Positions 8,867 through 18,995 are shown, counted from the first letter of the stretch. The stretch is DNA of 64,000 nt from Adhaeribacter aquaticus DSM 16391 (GCF_000473365.1 NZ_KI421517.1:4352296-4416295), one strand, 5' to 3'. Numbers and translations are program-made. Notes: a model not told the origin generated them from the sequence alone.

Positions 8867-10816
8867 ATGGCAAGTAATCATCATCATACACACCGGGTTT
8901 CTACGGCTGGTTTGCTAATTTCCCTTGGAATTATATACGGTGATATTGGAACTTCTCCACTTTACGTAATGAAAGCCATTATAAAAGAAGGAGGAAATAT
9001 TATAAATACCGACCTGATCTACGGCGGTATCTCCTGTATTTTCTGGACCCTGACCCTGCAAACCACCTTAAAATATGTAATTCTTACCTTAAGGGCCGAT
9101 AACAATGGGGAAGGAGGTATTTTTTCTTTATATACCCTTGTACGGCGTAAAGCTAAATGGCTTACCATTCCGGCCATTATTGGTGGTAGTGCTTTGCTGG
9201 CCGATGGTATTATAACACCTCCTATTTCGGTTTCATCAGCAGTAGAAGGACTTCGACTCATTAAACCGGATATTCCTACTGTTCCCATTGTTATAGCTAT
9301 TCTAGCGGTTTTATTTCTACTTCAAAGTTTTGGTACGCAAATAGTAGGTAAAGCATTTGGCCCAATCATGTTTATTTGGTTTACCATGCTGGGCACCCTA
9401 GGTTTGCTCAACACCTTACACCATCCGGAAATATTTGCCGCCATCAATCCGTATTATGCTTTTCATTTATTGACGTCTTACCCGGGTGGTTTCTGGTTAT
9501 TGGGAGCTGTCTTTTTATGTACTACTGGGGCTGAAGCTTTATATTCGGACCTAGGCCACTGTGGACGGGGTAATATTCGGATAAGCTGGATTTTTGTTAA
9601 AATTTGCCTCTTATTAAACTATTTCGGGCAAGGTGCCTGGCTAACCTTGCACCTGGGAACGGCTTTAGATGAAAATGACAACCCGTTTTATCTGATCATG
9701 CCCGAGTGGTTTTTAATTATAGGTATTACCATTGCCACCATTGCGGCTATTATTGCCAGCCAAGCATTAATAACCGGCTCTTTTACGCTTATCAGTGAGG
9801 CAATAAGACTAAATATGTGGCCTAAGGTTAGGCTAATTTATCCCACTAATGTAAAAGGCCAACTCTATGTCCCCAGCATGAACCGTTTACTTTGGCTTGG
9901 TTGTATTGCGGTTGTATTATATTTCCGGGAATCTTCAAACATGGAAGCAGCTTATGGTTTATCCATAACCATTACCATGTTGGCTACCACCATTTTATTG
10001 TGTTATTACCTCTACATGAAGAAGTTTCCAATAATCACCATTATATTATTTTTACTGGTGTATTTAAGTATAGAACTTTCCTTCCTGGTAGCAAACTTAA
10101 TTAAATTCCCGCATGGGGGCTGGGTATCAGTGGCTATTGGTTTAACCCTTATAGGGGTAATGTATATTTGGTTACGAGCTTTCTATATCAAGCGCCGGTT
10201 AACTGAATATGTTAAATTAAACCAATACATAGAATTCCTGAAAGAATTAAGTGAGGATAACACGGTTCCCAAATATTCTACTCACTTAATTTTTATGACA
10301 AGTGCAGATCGCAAAAATGAGATTGAATCTAAAATAATTTATTCCATTTTTCAAAAGCGGCCCAAAAGAGCAGATATCTACTGGTTTTTGCACGTTGACA
10401 TTACCGATGAACCTTATACCATGGAATATAAAGTGCATCATATTGCCGAGAATGATGTTATTAGGGTAGATTTTAGATTAGGTTTTAGGGTAGAACAACG
10501 CATTAATTTATTTTTTAGAAAAGTTATTGAGAACCTGGTAAAGAATAAAGAAGTAGATATAACCAGCCGCTATCAATCTTTAAATAAGGCTAATGTTATT
10601 GGTGATTTCCGATTTGTTGTACTGGAGAAATACTTATCCATGGAAAATGATTTACCTTTCATGGAAAAGCTTATAATGGAAGCCTATTTTTATATTAAAG
10701 ATTTTACCAATTCTGAAGATAAGTGGTTTGGCCTGGACACCAGTTCTGTAAAAGTTGAGAAAGTACCACTTATTATAAAACCTGTAAGGGAAGTAGAACT
10801 TATCCGGATAAAGTAA
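8867..10816 (+). CDS. kup: Low-affinity potassium uptake protein Kup
   Basis: Kup is a proton-coupled potassium importer of the HAK/KUP/KT family in the inner membrane. The 649-residue protein begins near the family's first helix with LGIIYGDIGTSPLYV, the Kup hallmark, followed by DNNGEGGIFSLYTL. About twelve hydrophobic segments fill residues 15-440, and a soluble C-terminal domain of about 200 residues follows, as is usual. A TTG lies directly before the ATG (TTGATG), but the ATG at 8867 is the better start. A short His-rich stretch (SNHHHTH) sits at the very N-terminus. It is monocistronic with a hairpin after the stop. Confidence 0.94.
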   Translation: MASNHHHTHRVSTAGLLISLGIIYGDIGTSPLYVMKAIIKEGGNIINTDLIYGGISCIFWTLTLQTTLKYVILTLRADNNGEGGIFSLYTLVRRKAKWLTIPAIIGGSALLADGIITPPISVSSAVEGLRLIKPDIPTVPIVIAILAVLFLLQSFGTQIVGKAFGPIMFIWFTMLGTLGLLNTLHHPEIFAAINPYYAFHLLTSYPGGFWLLGAVFLCTTGAEALYSDLGHCGRGNIRISWIFVKICLLLNYFGQGAWLTLHLGTALDENDNPFYLIMPEWFLIIGITIATIAAIIASQALITGSFTLISEAIRLNMWPKVRLIYPTNVKGQLYVPSMNRLLWLGCIAVVLYFRESSNMEAAYGLSITITMLATTILLCYYLYMKKFPIITIILFLLVYLSIELSFLVANLIKFPHGGWVSVAIGLTLIGVMYIWLRAFYIKRRLTEYVKLNQYIEFLKELSEDNTVPKYSTHLIFMTSADRKNEIESKIIYSIFQKRPKRADIYWFLHVDITDEPYTMEYKVHHIAENDVIRVDFRLGFRVEQRINLFFRKVIENLVKNKEVDITSRYQSLNKANVIGDFRFVVLEKYLSMENDLPFMEKLIMEAYFYIKDFTNSEDKWFGLDTSSVKVEKVPLIIKPVREVELIRIK

Positions 10817-10842
10817 TTAATTTCGATTTAGATAAAATAATT

Positions 10843-10878
10843 AAAAGCTCTTTTGCATTAAGCAGAAGAGCTTTTTTC
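10843..10878 (+). terminator. Intrinsic terminator after kup
   Basis: AAAAGCTCTT at 10843-10852 pairs with AAGAGCTTTT at 10866-10875, with a small inner TGC/GCA stem, and is followed by T-rich sequence. Confidence 0.75.
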
Positions 10879-10966
10879 TTTTCAGAATAAAATTGGCACC
10901 AATATGGCAACATAAGAAATTATACGTAATAAGTATCTAGTATAAATACCTAACTAAGCTTACAAG

Positions 10967-11572
10967 ATGAAACTAGCCTGGATTTTATTTGCCTTTACTA
11001 TGTGCTCATTACTTGCATTTGCTATCTGGCAAAATAAAAATATAAAACATGAAAATATTGTATCAGATAAACCACAATCATACGAAGCAACCAGTGCAAA
11101 TGGCGGAAGTGCCGCCTCCAAACAGAGCTTCTTAGGGAAAAAACCAAACGGCTCTGGTATTGCTAAAACGGAAATTTCAAAAGAATTTGTAGCCGACAGC
11201 ATTATTGCCTTTGGCTTAAGCTTAAAAGGCACACCTTATTTAGCAGCGGGCATTACTCAAGAAGGCTTTGACTGCTCTGGTTTTGTATCTCATGTTTATG
11301 ATAAACATGGTATAAAATTACCGCATTCTTCTGCCCTACTAGCGAAGGAAGGAGTTCCAGTAGATCTGAGCCAGGCACGTAAAGGAGATTTACTCATATT
11401 TACAGGTACTAATGAGGCAGACCGAACACCAGGTCATGTTGGTATTGTACTTACGCACCCCGGGGAGAAGCTAGAATTTATACATGCGTCTTCCGATGGA
11501 GGTGTAAAAATCAGCAAAGTGGATAGCACCGGCTATACAAAACGATTTTTACAAGTAAGAAGGGTGCTGTAA
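10967..11572 (+). CDS. NlpC/P60 family cell-wall endopeptidase, membrane-anchored or secreted
   Basis: This is a probable D,L-endopeptidase of peptidoglycan stem peptides (C40 family). The first 22 residues (MKLAWILFAFTMCSLLAFAI) form a signal anchor, then comes a polar linker to about residue 70. The NlpC/P60 domain has catalytic Cys103 in FDCSGFVS, His157 in PGHVGIV and the third polar residue His173 in FIHASS. GDLLIF, which usually precedes the His, is also present. The 201-residue length is normal for a single-domain member. The start ATG at 10967 keeps the signal segment intact. The structured minus-strand element follows downstream and is convergent with this gene. Confidence 0.9.
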   Translation: MKLAWILFAFTMCSLLAFAIWQNKNIKHENIVSDKPQSYEATSANGGSAASKQSFLGKKPNGSGIAKTEISKEFVADSIIAFGLSLKGTPYLAAGITQEGFDCSGFVSHVYDKHGIKLPHSSALLAKEGVPVDLSQARKGDLLIFTGTNEADRTPGHVGIVLTHPGEKLEFIHASSDGGVKISKVDSTGYTKRFLQVRRVL

Positions 11573-11581
11573 ATAATTGCT

Positions 11582-11627
11582 AAAAGAAAAAGCCTGGTAC
11601 CCCATCTGTTGATGAAGCTACCAGGCT
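11582..11627 (-). terminator. Intrinsic terminator of the minus-strand small transcript
   Basis: AGCCTGGTA (11591-11599) pairs with TACCAGGCT (11619-11627), with an inner CATC/GATG stem. Read on the minus strand, the hairpin is followed by TTTTTCTTTT. On the plus strand there is no T run after it, so its direction is minus. Confidence 0.7.
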
Positions 11628-11734
11628 CTATAAATCCTTTAAAATCCCGTCAAGCAATTAACCTGTTGTTCAAGTTAACTATCTTTCGATCTTAAAGAAC
11701 AATTGTTGTGTCTCAAACCAGACGGAAGTCTGTG

Positions 11735-11803
11735 TTAAAACTGAACACCATTAGAAGGTTCAACATTGTTCAGGCTTGACAAAATTTGTTTGGGACTAGA
11801 CAT
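11735..11803 (-). CDS. Possible 22-aa peptide behind a strong Shine-Dalgarno site
   Basis: ATG at 11803 opens a frame that begins MSSPKQILSSLNNVEPSNG and ends with TAA at 11735. The perfect ribosome-binding sequence sits 4-5 bases upstream, ideal spacing. The peptide is polar with no signal or membrane segment and matches no family I know. Its start overlaps the stop of the 19-codon frame at 11796-11855 (ATGTCTAG), a layout that would allow translational coupling. It may instead be incidental to a structured RNA. Confidence 0.3.
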   Translation of the reverse strand: MSSPKQILSSLNNVEPSNGVQF

Positions 11804-11855
11804 TTAGACCTCCTTTCTTTAAATCCGACATCTCTTTCTGGGTTTCACCAAGCAT
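11796..11855 (-). CDS. Possible 19-aa leader peptide overlapping the next small ORF
   Basis: ATG at 11855 gives MLGETQKEMSDLKKGGLNV and a TAG at 11796-11798. The last codons overlap the ATG of the 22-codon frame, and the Shine-Dalgarno sequence of that frame lies inside this one. No ribosome-binding site of its own is visible, and the length is too short to be convincing alone. Confidence 0.2.
   Translation of the reverse strand: MLGETQKEMSDLKKGGLNV
11808..11818 (-). promoter_or_regulatory. Extended Shine-Dalgarno sequence
   Basis: The minus strand reads AGAAAGGAGGT, complementary to the CCUCC anti-Shine-Dalgarno core and its 3' flank in 16S rRNA. Such sites are rare in Bacteroidota, where the anti-SD is known to be sequestered on the ribosome, so this one stands out from every other gene in the window. 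Confidence 0.55.
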
Positions 11856-11929
11856 CTTATGGTTATTAGCCGAAAGCCGTAGCACTCGCTACTTATATAA
11901 TACTAAACTAAAATTAATGAATTAAGATT

Positions 11930-11937
11930 CAAAATTA
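11930..11937 (-). promoter_or_regulatory. Candidate -7 box for the minus-strand small transcript
   Basis: The minus strand reads TAATTTTG, an exact TAnnTTTG match, placed so that transcription would begin near 11923. No well-spaced TTG -33 element is visible. Confidence 0.3.
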
Positions 11938-12072
11938 ATTGCACTTTTTTTTATATATTTTTTTCAAGTCTTTGAAAGAAAAGAAATTAAGCACTTTTTT
12001 ATTTAAAAATATATTATATAATAGTATTTAATATTGAAACACATTGAAAAACAACAAGCTACAGAGTTTTAT

Positions 12073-12429
12073 TTAGCGCCTAATAAAACACCAAACCCAT
12101 CCTAAAAGTATAACTCCTTCAGCAGCTGCATCTAATAAATAAACATCAGGTATCACATCATTGGTGGCGTAATAAATATCTGCCACCATTAAGGAAAAAG
12201 CTCCTCCAACACCAAGCGTATAAACGGAGGCAGAAAATTCTTTTTTTAAGGCCGCTACCAATAAACTTAAACCTATTATAGCTACTATTAAGCCAAAAGT
12301 TTTAACCAGCCAGATATCAGTTTTAGGGCCGGTTACTAGTAAAAAACTGGTAATGTGTAGTATAGGCCAGACTCCGGTAATAAAAAAGTAAATTCCTTGT
12401 AACCAAAGTAATTTCACTGGGGTTTTCAT
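12073..12429 (-). CDS. Hypothetical small membrane protein, four helices
   Basis: I chose the ATG at 12429 (MKTPVKLLWLQGIYF) because the longer frame, up to 12588, begins with unconvincing sequence that runs into the divergent promoter region. The resulting 118 residues contain four hydrophobic segments: about 7-30, 41-65, 70-90 and 98-116. There are short charged loops between them. No catalytic motif is visible and I do not recognise the family with certainty. Similar four-helix proteins are common in Bacteroidota and often unannotated. It is divergent from the DUF2147 gene at 12576. Confidence 0.7.
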   Translation of the reverse strand: MKTPVKLLWLQGIYFFITGVWPILHITSFLLVTGPKTDIWLVKTFGLIVAIIGLSLLVAALKKEFSASVYTLGVGGAFSLMVADIYYATNDVIPDVYLLDAAAEGVILLGWVWCFIRR

Positions 12430-12575
12430 GTTATTAAATCTAAGCCAAAAATTTATTTTAACTTCTCTTTTACTACCAATAAAAAATACTGTTGTATGTT
12501 GTACGGTAGGTAATATAACTATTAAAATTATTTTGGTATATTTCGAAATAGGCCCCCTACCAAAACTCCTGTTAT

Positions 12576-13013
12576 ATGAAAAATCCATTCATCTTTATTT
12601 TACTACTAGCAGTAATTTTTTTATCCTCTTTTATTCAAAATAAAAAAGACATCCCCATAGGAACCTGGATGAACGAAGAAAAGGAAGCTAAATTTGAAAT
12701 TTTTAAATCGGGTGATAAGCTACACGGCAGAATAACCTGGTTGAAAGAACCTTTGCGAAATGGCAAACCAAAAGTGGATGAAAACAACCCTCAGGAAAAT
12801 TTAAGAAACCGTCCGCTTATTGGACTGGTATTTATGAAAGATTTTAAACCTGCTGGTAATAATAAATGGGAAGACGGTACTATTTATGATCCAAAAAATG
12901 GTAAAACCTACTCCTGCTTTATGAAGGTTATTAGTAATAACAAAATGGAGGTGAAAGGGTATATTGGAATTTCACTGATTGGACGGTCGCAAACATGGAC
13001 CCGGGTTGAATAG
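12576..13013 (+). CDS. DUF2147 family secreted protein
   Basis: This is a 145-residue exported protein of unknown function. The first 20 residues are a signal peptide (MKNPFIFILLLAVIFLSSFI). The mature part follows the DUF2147 plan: IGTWMNEEKEAKFEI at the start, RITWLKEP, RNRPLIGL, WEDGTIYDPKNGKTYSC in the middle, and MEVKGYIGISLIGRSQTWTR at the end. The family forms a lipocalin-like beta barrel, and its biochemical role is not established. A bidirectional terminator follows the stop immediately, shared with the convergent Gre-like gene. Confidence 0.88.
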   Translation: MKNPFIFILLLAVIFLSSFIQNKKDIPIGTWMNEEKEAKFEIFKSGDKLHGRITWLKEPLRNGKPKVDENNPQENLRNRPLIGLVFMKDFKPAGNNKWEDGTIYDPKNGKTYSCFMKVISNNKMEVKGYIGISLIGRSQTWTRVE

Positions 13014-13052
13014 AAATAAAAAAGGCTGGTTTAAAACCAGCCTTTTTTATTT
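13014..13052. terminator. Bidirectional terminator between the DUF2147 and Gre-like genes
   Basis: A near-perfect inverted repeat (13014-13032 with 13034-13052) has core GGCTGG/CCAGCC and long A and T flanks, serving both convergent genes. Confidence 0.85.
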
Positions 13053-13540
13053 TAGAAAATACTTTCAATTCTATAAGTTTTATCCCGAAAAGAAAATTCC
13101 TCCCCTTCCGTTTTATCAACCATTGCTTTAAATAAAGGTGACATAGCTGAGATTGCAAAGAACTTCTCCCCTTCTACAGTTATTTCACCTATGCTTACCG
13201 AAATAAAAAACTTCTGCAGGTTAGTAATAATAACACTACCTAACATAATATTTTTATTCTCTTTAGTTGCATTAATTCTTTTTAATATAGCCATTGTAGA
13301 GATAGACTCGTCCAGTTGCTTAGCAAACATATCCCGTTGTATCTGGCATGCTTCCCTAAACGATTCAAATTTATCTTCTATGGCTCCCTGGTGTTCATTG
13401 GCACTTTCCTGAGCTTCATCCATTGCGCTTTTAGCATTCTGTATCTGCGCATTCTGAATTTTTATACATTCAGTTAAAAGGCGCTGCTTTAAAGCCAGAT
13501 TCTTTGTAGTTTCAGTCATAATAGGCGTATCGTACATCAT
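13052..13540 (-). CDS. GreA/GreB-like transcription factor, short Bacteroidota form
   Basis: The 162-residue protein has an N-terminal coiled coil (about 10-85) and a C-terminal FKBP-like Gre domain (about 100-162) with ISVSIGEITVEGEKFFAIS and PLFKAMVDKTEGEEFSFRD. The acidic loop region ESANEHQGAIEDKFESFREA resembles the Gre coiled-coil tip. Members of this family are often mislabelled 3-oxoacyl-ACP synthase in databases, but nothing here resembles a thiolase fold. A second ATG at 13519 (MTETTKN) is also a plausible start. A role in rescuing or modulating RNA polymerase is inferred from the family. Confidence 0.75.
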   Translation of the reverse strand: MMYDTPIMTETTKNLALKQRLLTECIKIQNAQIQNAKSAMDEAQESANEHQGAIEDKFESFREACQIQRDMFAKQLDESISTMAILKRINATKENKNIMLGSVIITNLQKFFISVSIGEITVEGEKFFAISAMSPLFKAMVDKTEGEEFSFRDKTYRIESIF

Positions 13541-13833
13541 TAGCAGGCGAATTTTTTAGTTCAAAAACCCTAGTATTCGAAAAAGAAATAATAATGTTGC
13601 TTTAAGCAAAGAAAAAATTATACCTAACCTATGGAGATAGGTTTGAACGCAATTATAGCAGATGCTGATTTATCTTATTATTAAATCAGAAATTTGAACA
13701 AGAAAAATTTTAGAACTAAAAGAAAATTCGAAACTTAGTCCTCTGTTCCAGTATCGGCACTACAGTTTAGCTGCCACTTATAAATAAATTTCTTCTGGTA
13801 ACAACAAGGTTTAACAGCTGAACTTTAAGAAAA

Positions 13834-14472
13834 TCACCCATTCATAGTAAATAAGAATACCAGGTATAAAAACAACCACAAACCACCCATAAAATGCCAG
13901 AATAAATTGAGCATTTTAATTTGCTGCAATACAAATGGGTTTCTGATATAAATCAGGGTCCGGATTGGATCAGCAGCCATATGCTGTGCCTTAAAATATA
14001 AAAAAGATAAAAACCCCAAACCAGCTAGTATATGCACAGCATGCAATGCCGATAACAAATAAATATAGGTACCTGTGGCCATACCGGCAAAACTCACGCC
14101 ACTTCTGGATATTTCATTCCAGCCGCCTAATTGGGAGAAAACGAAACAAAATGTTAAAAGAATGGTGTAAAGGAAAAATCTTTTAAGCTTAGGTAAATTT
14201 TCTTTTTTATAGGCCGGCAACGTTTTTCTTAATGTAAAACTACTGACTAATAACAGTAAAGTGCTAATATTAAAATATTTAGGAAATTTATACTGAACGG
14301 CATTAGCATCCAAAGATCTGGTTTGTAAATAAGCTACTACTAATATCAGAAATAAAATAGCTATGCCCCCAATACTTAAATAAAGCATCATCATGAAAGG
14401 ATGTACTTTTTCTATTTTAGAAAAAGCAGAATCTCGTGGGGTATTAATTTTATTTTTTTTGTCGAAATTCAT
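13834..14472 (-). CDS. Cytochrome c oxidase subunit III-like protein
   Basis: This is a membrane subunit of a heme-copper oxidase, 212 residues with five hydrophobic segments at about 25-48, 68-82, 100-120, 140-160 and 185-208. It has the subunit III features ATGTYIYLLSALHAVHILAG (His pair) and NLFWHFMGGLWLFLYLVF at the C-terminus. The five-helix length fits the short subunit III form paired with quinol or caa3-type oxidases. No subunit I or II gene is next to it, so it is either an orphan copy or separated from its operon. A gap of about 290 bp with no evident gene lies downstream. Confidence 0.85.
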   Translation of the reverse strand: MNFDKKNKINTPRDSAFSKIEKVHPFMMMLYLSIGGIAILFLILVVAYLQTRSLDANAVQYKFPKYFNISTLLLLVSSFTLRKTLPAYKKENLPKLKRFFLYTILLTFCFVFSQLGGWNEISRSGVSFAGMATGTYIYLLSALHAVHILAGLGFLSFLYFKAQHMAADPIRTLIYIRNPFVLQQIKMLNLFWHFMGGLWLFLYLVFLFTMNG

Positions 14473-14738
14473 TTATAATTCTCCTTCTGTCGTCGCACCC
14501 TTTTATATTATTAGCCAGCCTATTGTGCTATACTATAAAAATATTTAAGGGTTGTACTTTTGCTGTAAGTTGCTTTTTAATTATATCGTAAAGTAGAGTA
14601 AAAAAGTATTGCCTTAATTTAATAAATTATTCTGAAATTGCCAGATAATTTAACTTTAGCTTAATATCCCGGTTTAACAAACCAGAAAAAAGCCAGGAAC
14701 TTCCCCGTTTTAGCCCTGTAAAAACAGTAAAATAGTAG

Positions 14739-16796
<2,058 letters not shown>

Positions 16797-16880
16797 TATC
16801 TTTTGAATTACGATTTAGAGTACCTATTTTTGACGTTCGGAATTTAGAAGATTACCTATTTCCGTTATTAACTATTAAAA

Positions 16881-17744
16881 ATGAATAAACTAAGAGGTAC
16901 GGGCGTTGCCCTGGTTACACCCTTTACAAAAGATTATCAAATAGATTATGAAGGGCTGGAAAAACTCCTTCATTTTACCCTAACTGAAGGGGTAGATTAT
17001 TTAGTTATAAACGGCACAACAGCTGAATCTGCTTCAACAACCCAAGTTGAGAAAGAACAACTGCTGGCTTTTATAAAACAATATGTAAATGGTAAGGTAC
17101 CTCTGGTATATGGTTTAGGTGGTAATAGTACAGCAAGTGTTCTGGAAAGCATAAAAGCTACCGATTTTACCGGCATAACAGCTTTATTATCTGTTTCTCC
17201 TTATTATAATAAGCCCTCACAACAGGGCATTTACCAGCATTATGTGCAAATAGCTGAGACAAGCCCGGTACCAGTAATTTTGTATAATGTGCCTGGCAGA
17301 ACGGGCAGTAATATTAGCGCTGAAACCACCCTGCGCCTGGCTAAGCATAATAATATTATTGGTATCAAGGAAGCTTCTGGCAACCTGGAGCAATGTATGC
17401 AAATTGCCAAAAACAAACCAGCCGGTTTTATGCTAATTAGCGGCGACGACATGCTAACGCTTCCTATGCTTACTTTTGGGGCCGAAGGGGTGATATCAGT
17501 TCTTGCCAATGCATTCCCTGGTAAATTTTCTAAAATGGTTCGTTTAGGCATGGACGCTAATTTTACTGAGGCGAGTTCCATTCTGTTTGAACTGGTAGAT
17601 ATCAATCCACTTATGTACGAAGAGAGCAATCCAGTAGGTGTTAAAGCAATATTAGAGATGTTTGGAATTTGTAGTGCTTCTGTAAGATTACCATTAGTAG
17701 AGGCCTCCCCTTCATTAAGAGACAGAATACAGGATCACCTATAG
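16881..17744 (+). CDS. dapA: 4-hydroxy-tetrahydrodipicolinate synthase DapA
   Basis: DapA condenses pyruvate with aspartate semialdehyde in the first committed step of diaminopimelate and lysine synthesis. The 287-residue TIM barrel has GTTAESAST near residue 45 (pyruvate-binding Thr-Thr), YNVPGRTG near residue 135 (catalytic Tyr), and the Schiff-base lysine at about residue 163 in GIKEASGN. GDDMLTLPM follows. The length is typical. It sits downstream of ligA in the same direction, with no terminator between them. Confidence 0.96.
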   Translation: MNKLRGTGVALVTPFTKDYQIDYEGLEKLLHFTLTEGVDYLVINGTTAESASTTQVEKEQLLAFIKQYVNGKVPLVYGLGGNSTASVLESIKATDFTGITALLSVSPYYNKPSQQGIYQHYVQIAETSPVPVILYNVPGRTGSNISAETTLRLAKHNNIIGIKEASGNLEQCMQIAKNKPAGFMLISGDDMLTLPMLTFGAEGVISVLANAFPGKFSKMVRLGMDANFTEASSILFELVDINPLMYEESNPVGVKAILEMFGICSASVRLPLVEASPSLRDRIQDHL

Positions 17745-17875
17745 TAATTATTCAACTGTGTTACCAATAGGATTATATTAAATATTTATTGTATTTTTAA
17801 TATTAATTTTATTAATTTGAATTAACCACTAAACAAGGGGTTGATATAGTTCTGGATTAGAAAGGAATCTTGTTT

Positions 17876-18184
17876 ATGGAGATAGATACTAACTCTGTAA
17901 AATTAATGAGAAATAATTCCTACGATGACCAATCTGACTATCAGCATAAGCTAAATAAGTTAATATATGCTAAAAACTTATTTTTTACGCTTGGTTTGAT
18001 ATTAACCGCAATAAGTTTAATAACATTTGGGTTTGCGAAAATAGCAGAAAGCAAGAATCAAATTATCAATTATGTATTGCTTTTTTGTGTAGCACTCAAT
18101 GTTGCTACATTTTTAGCCATAGTACCTGTTCATAACAAAGTACGATGTTTGAAACAACGAAACTTGTTAAAATCGAAAAAGTAA
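17876..18184 (+). CDS. Hypothetical protein with two membrane helices
   Basis: The 102-residue protein starts at the ATG at 17876; a TTG two codons earlier is less likely. It has an N-terminal polar stretch, hydrophobic segments at about 34-54 and 66-88, and a basic C-terminus ending in LKSKK. I do not recognise a family. A 17-bp perfect terminator hairpin starts 37 bases after the stop. Confidence 0.6.
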   Translation: MEIDTNSVKLMRNNSYDDQSDYQHKLNKLIYAKNLFFTLGLILTAISLITFGFAKIAESKNQIINYVLLFCVALNVATFLAIVPVHNKVRCLKQRNLLKSKK

Positions 18185-18220
18185 AGAAAACCGTTATTGA
18201 CAAATTAGAATATAGATTTT

Positions 18221-18259
18221 AAATACAAAAGGCTACCGAATTGGTAGCCTTTTGTATTT
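18221..18259. terminator. Bidirectional terminator, 17-bp perfect stem
   Basis: Arms 18221-18237 and 18243-18259 are perfect complements around the loop GAATT. The core GGCTACC/GGTAGCC is flanked by AAATACAAAA and its mirror. The right arm runs into the stop codon of the convergent Fe-S protein gene. Confidence 0.9.
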
Positions 18260-18995
18260 AAATGGCCTTAGCAAGGACATCAGCTAAATGCAACACTTTT
18301 AAGGGTTTATTATTTTTCTTAATATAGGCCTGCAAGTGCATCAAGCAACTGGTGTCTGTAGACACAATATATTCGGCACCTGAAGCCAGCGCATTTTCAA
18401 CTTTTTGTTCAGCCATTGCCGCCGAAATAGATTCAAATTTAACGGCAAAAGTACCGCCAAACCCACAGCAGGTTTCTGAATCGTCCATCTCAATTAATTC
18501 AAGCCCGCTTATATTTTGCAGAAGCAACCGAGGCCCGGCTTTAATGCCACATTCCCGTAAAGCACTACAAGAGTCGTGATAAGTAATCTTTGCCGGTAAG
18601 GTAGCATCTGGTATTTTAGTTACCTGCAAAACATTAATCAGGAATTCACTAAATTCCATTACCTTTTTTTCTAGATTACGGTAGTTGGTAAACTCCGAAG
18701 AAGTAACAAAAATATCCGGATAGGCATTACGGACCATCCCTACGCAGGAGGCTGATGGACTGACTATATAATGCGTTTCTTCGTTTGAAAAATCCTTTAA
18801 AAATTTATGCGCTACCCTACTACTTTCTTCTATAAAGCCAGCATTAAAGGCAGGTTGCCCGCAACAAGATTGGTTAGGGTTATAACGTACCTCACAGCCC
18901 AGCTTCTCTAAAACCTTTACCATATTTAGGCCCGTTTCGGGGTAAAGCTGGTCTATAAAACAGGGAATAAAAATATCTACAATTGTTTTATTCAT
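18258..18995 (-). CDS. LutA/YkgE-like iron-sulfur protein (CCG domain)
   Basis: The 245-residue protein has two Cys-rich CCG motifs: SCCGQPAFNAG near residue 43 and TCCGFGGTFAVKF near residue 180. It also has FIPCFIDQLYP at the N-terminus. This matches LutA (L-lactate oxidation complex) and the related glycolate oxidase and heterodisulfide reductase subunits, which bind a cubane Fe-S cluster and pass electrons. LutA normally works with LutB and LutC, but neither is adjacent here, so it is a solo copy or its partners lie elsewhere. The substrate is therefore inference. Confidence 0.85.
   Translation of the reverse strand: MNKTIVDIFIPCFIDQLYPETGLNMVKVLEKLGCEVRYNPNQSCCGQPAFNAGFIEESSRVAHKFLKDFSNEETHYIVSPSASCVGMVRNAYPDIFVTSSEFTNYRNLEKKVMEFSEFLINVLQVTKIPDATLPAKITYHDSCSALRECGIKAGPRLLLQNISGLELIEMDDSETCCGFGGTFAVKFESISAAMAEQKVENALASGAEYIVSTDTSCLMHLQAYIKKNNKPLKVLHLADVLAKAI

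Larger units (their letters stand above)
11583..11925 (-). ncRNA. Candidate structured small RNA or small-peptide mRNA, unassigned family
   Basis: Read on the minus strand this gene-free stretch contains a series of separate hairpins and ends in an intrinsic terminator. They are GTAGC/GCTAC (11879-11892), CAGAC/GTCTG with a 4-base loop (11719-11732), a longer stem TTGTTC/GAACAA (11666-11702) whose inner ATC-GAAA-GAT is closed by a GNRA tetraloop, and the terminator. A perfect extended Shine-Dalgarno sequence sits in the middle, followed by a 22-codon ORF, and an overlapping 19-codon ORF precedes it. A TAATTTTG box at 11930-11937 could start the transcript. I looked for signatures of RNase P RNA, tmRNA and SRP RNA and did not find them. 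Whether it acts as RNA or encodes peptides is open. Confidence 0.4.

Noticed and set aside
11583-11925. RNase P RNA, tmRNA or SRP RNA at the structured minus-strand locus
   Set aside because: The conserved cores (GAGGAAAGTCC of RNase P, the tmRNA acceptor ends and tag, the SRP Alu/tetraloop region) are not seen.
12430-12588. 53-residue N-terminal extension of the four-helix membrane protein
   Set aside because: The extension is not hydrophobic in a signal-like way, overlaps the divergent DUF2147 start, and a good ATG follows at 12429.
12428-12643. 71-aa plus-strand ORF overlapping the DUF2147 start
   Set aside because: It overlaps the promoter and 5' end of two better-supported genes in another frame and has no family features.
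14555-14562. TACTTTTG as a promoter box for ligA
   Set aside because: It matches the -7 consensus but lies about 180 bases from the ATG with no -33 element, so chance is likely in this AT-rich gap.
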